Assembly: GCA_014871385.1 (NCBI GenBank)
Contig: CM026428.1
Span: 666,653-730,652, forward strand
From: Ceratodon purpureus
Taxonomy: Eukaryota; Streptophyta; Bryopsida; Pseudoditrichales; Ditrichaceae
Length of the DNA stretch: 64,000 nucleotides
Reading direction: 5' to 3'
A program made the translations under genes and the position numbers. Positions 59,419 through 64,000 of this stretch are shown piece after piece. The notes below the pieces were generated by a model. The model did no database searches, was not told the DNA's origin, and was given only the letters and a program-made list of their open reading frames with translations. Numbering within the stretch: position 1 is the stretch's first letter; each line of letters begins with the position of its first letter.

Positions 59419-61024
59419 TGTATGGTGACGCATTTGTTTTTTAATGACTACTTGATATGGAAAAATATGTGGTGCTTTTTGCATGGCTTTAACGAGGAAA
59501 ACCATGAATGTTTCATTTGTAGATTCATACAATAATAAGATTTTTTGAAGGAGGTATATGATTAACTATTTGGAATTGATTTTTTCATGATATTTTTCTT
59601 TATAGTTTCTGAATTTCATATACTCTAATCACTAGACATATTCTCCAATTATAAATGTGAATGAAGTAAAGAATAAGGTGAGATTAGTTTTGTACTTGGA
59701 ATTGGCATAATATGTAAAAATCAGATGAAATGTTAAATTTAAAATTAGGATTCGATTTTTAATAAATAAATAGAAAAAATACATAATAATAATATGATTA
59801 AAAGAGGATTTGGAAAATCAATAGGATGAATTTATGAAAGATTCATAGTGATAATCATCAATCTTTTAGGCTTTACATCTTGTAGTGCATGTTCAAAGAT
59901 GATAAGTGGCTCCAATTTGTGATTTCTTGTCTTTTTTTTTTTTTTTTTCCAATAATAATGCCAAACCACATAGTCATTAAACAAGTTTAGAGGTTTTGAA
60001 TTGAGACATGTACTATGCAAGTTTAAGAATTTTGTTTCTCTTGTTGTTTAGAGTTAGACCACAATGTAAAATTAGTGATTGTTATCTTGATACAGATTGA
60101 TGATGAATTTAAATTTAAGAAAACCATCTCTTTAAAATCTTTATTGATAAAGGATTTAAAAGAAATTGGTGTCAAAAGAATAATATTTAGGCCATTCCAT
60201 CATGGATAAGGCAAATTAACCCTTAAAGTACAATAGTCATGGAATGAGTTTTTTGAGATTTTGGACAAATTCTTGTAAAGTCAAATTTGAATCTATTTTT
60301 TAGGAATTTTTTTATAGATGTAAAGAATTGCAAGAACTTTTTTAGAATATAATCTTTTTTACACTAAACATTGGAAAAAATATTTATGGTGCCTACTTAG
60401 ATTTTCATTTGGCAACACCAAATTTTTGCAACTACCCTCTACTACCTCTAGTATTTTATCTACAAGCAAGTAATATAATTTTCTTTGAGATTATCAAAAA
60501 ATTCATTTCTATGATGGATAATTTTCACTAAAATAACTGTCAAAGTATTGTCACCCTGCCGGGCAAAAAAAGGAGTATAAAAAAATTCTTCACAATTTGT
60601 TTCAGTTATCACTGGAGTGGCTCCCTTTTAGATTAATTTTCTTCAAACCACAACCAACCCCACTTCAAGCTTTCCTAATACCATAGAGTACTTTGGACTT
60701 GATACCACAGCTTCATGCTTAATATGCAATTTACACACAACAGGACTGTAACAAAAATTGATGCTTGAATACAAAAACAATCACTTAAATAAGCATAATA
60801 TGTATGGTATAATAGCCGTGGTGGATGTTCAAAGATGCCATAAGATTCTAGGCAAAGATGTGCGTGTAAACATATTAATATTCCACTGCTGGGCTTCAAC
60901 AAATGTGAAGACTATTAATCGCAAAATGCTCTCTACTGGTCAACATGATTATCATCCATCTTAATTAGCTCATGTTGGCATAATTGGCTTATTTGTTGAA
61001 AGGTCCCAGCCTGAAAGAATTGAA
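59419..61024. other. AT-rich intergenic with a partial TTAA element
   Basis: No gene seen. The left part of a family A-like element lies at 60208-60340 (next entry). A run of about 20 T lies near 59930-59949. The last 300 bp should contain the 3' UTR of the minus-strand ALDH gene. Confidence 0.4.
60208..60340 (+). mobile_element. Partial TTAA element, family A-like left end
   Basis: TTAACCCTTAAAGTAC and the following 110 bp align with the left end of the 8564-9430 element (shared order: TAGTC..GGAATG.G, TTTTTGA.ATTTGGACA, TTC, AAATTTGAAT). No matching right end was found, so it is truncated or decayed. A GCCCGGCAGG motif in inverse orientation near 60560 also occurs near 36645. Confidence 0.45.
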
Positions 61025-63924
<2,900 letters not shown>

Positions 63925-64000
63925 CCAATTACACTTTTATTGATCGAATTCTGAAGTTTGCAGCAAGATTCTGAAAAACCGAAAACCATAGCTGCACAAC
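63925..64000 (-). promoter_or_regulatory. 5' leader of the ALDH gene
   Basis: Short stretch upstream of the ALDH start at the window edge, presumably 5' UTR; the promoter lies outside the window. Confidence 0.4.

Overview
This is plant nuclear DNA. The recognisable genes are land-plant types: EXORDIUM/PHI-1, an EXO84B-type exocyst subunit, plastid-type ArgJ, ESCRT-II VPS25, class-3 ALDH and a plant phosphoglycerate-mutase-like phosphatase. They carry many short GT-AG introns and are separated by very AT-rich, repeat-laden DNA. A bryophyte-like (for example moss) genome is my best guess, but the lineage is inference only.

Layout. At 1-665 lies the 3' exon of a phosphoglycerate-mutase-like gene. 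From 666 to about 24,000 no intact gene is visible. This stretch holds a decayed minus-strand coding relic (3278-4700), a three-level nest of terminal-inverted-repeat elements (8136-10206), a degenerate relative of them (10944-12093), a TA-cored palindrome, a 5'-truncated LINE relic with RNase H and R2-type endonuclease remains (about 12430-14225), a 340-bp CCCT tract, and a degenerate minisatellite interrupted by an inverted second copy of the middle nested element (18629-19560). At 24679-25746 is an intronless EXORDIUM-like gene. At 29276-34324 (minus) I assembled, by splice phase, a gene for a coiled-coil protein of more than 900 residues; its small exons are too short to stand out as open frames. 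At 36325-37803 is a second, independent nest of TTAA-flanked elements.

The right-hand 26 kb is gene-dense: EXO84 (+, 10 exons), ArgJ (+, 18 exons), a RING-H2 protein (+, 3 exons), VPS25 (-, 6 exons) and a class-3 ALDH (-, 10 exons). All these models keep reading frame at every junction. EXO84 needs one GC-AG intron. Between VPS25 and ALDH lie a possible cargo-carrying element, a frameshifted L18ae-like membrane-protein fragment and a partial TTAA element.

The genes are housekeeping functions (exocytosis, endosomal sorting, arginine synthesis, aldehyde detoxification, cell-wall-associated growth) with no sign of a shared pathway or cluster. The most unusual content is a family of non-coding elements with TTAA target sites and CCC/GGG ends, like piggyBac, inserted inside one another. 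One insertion has an empty-site control elsewhere in the same window.
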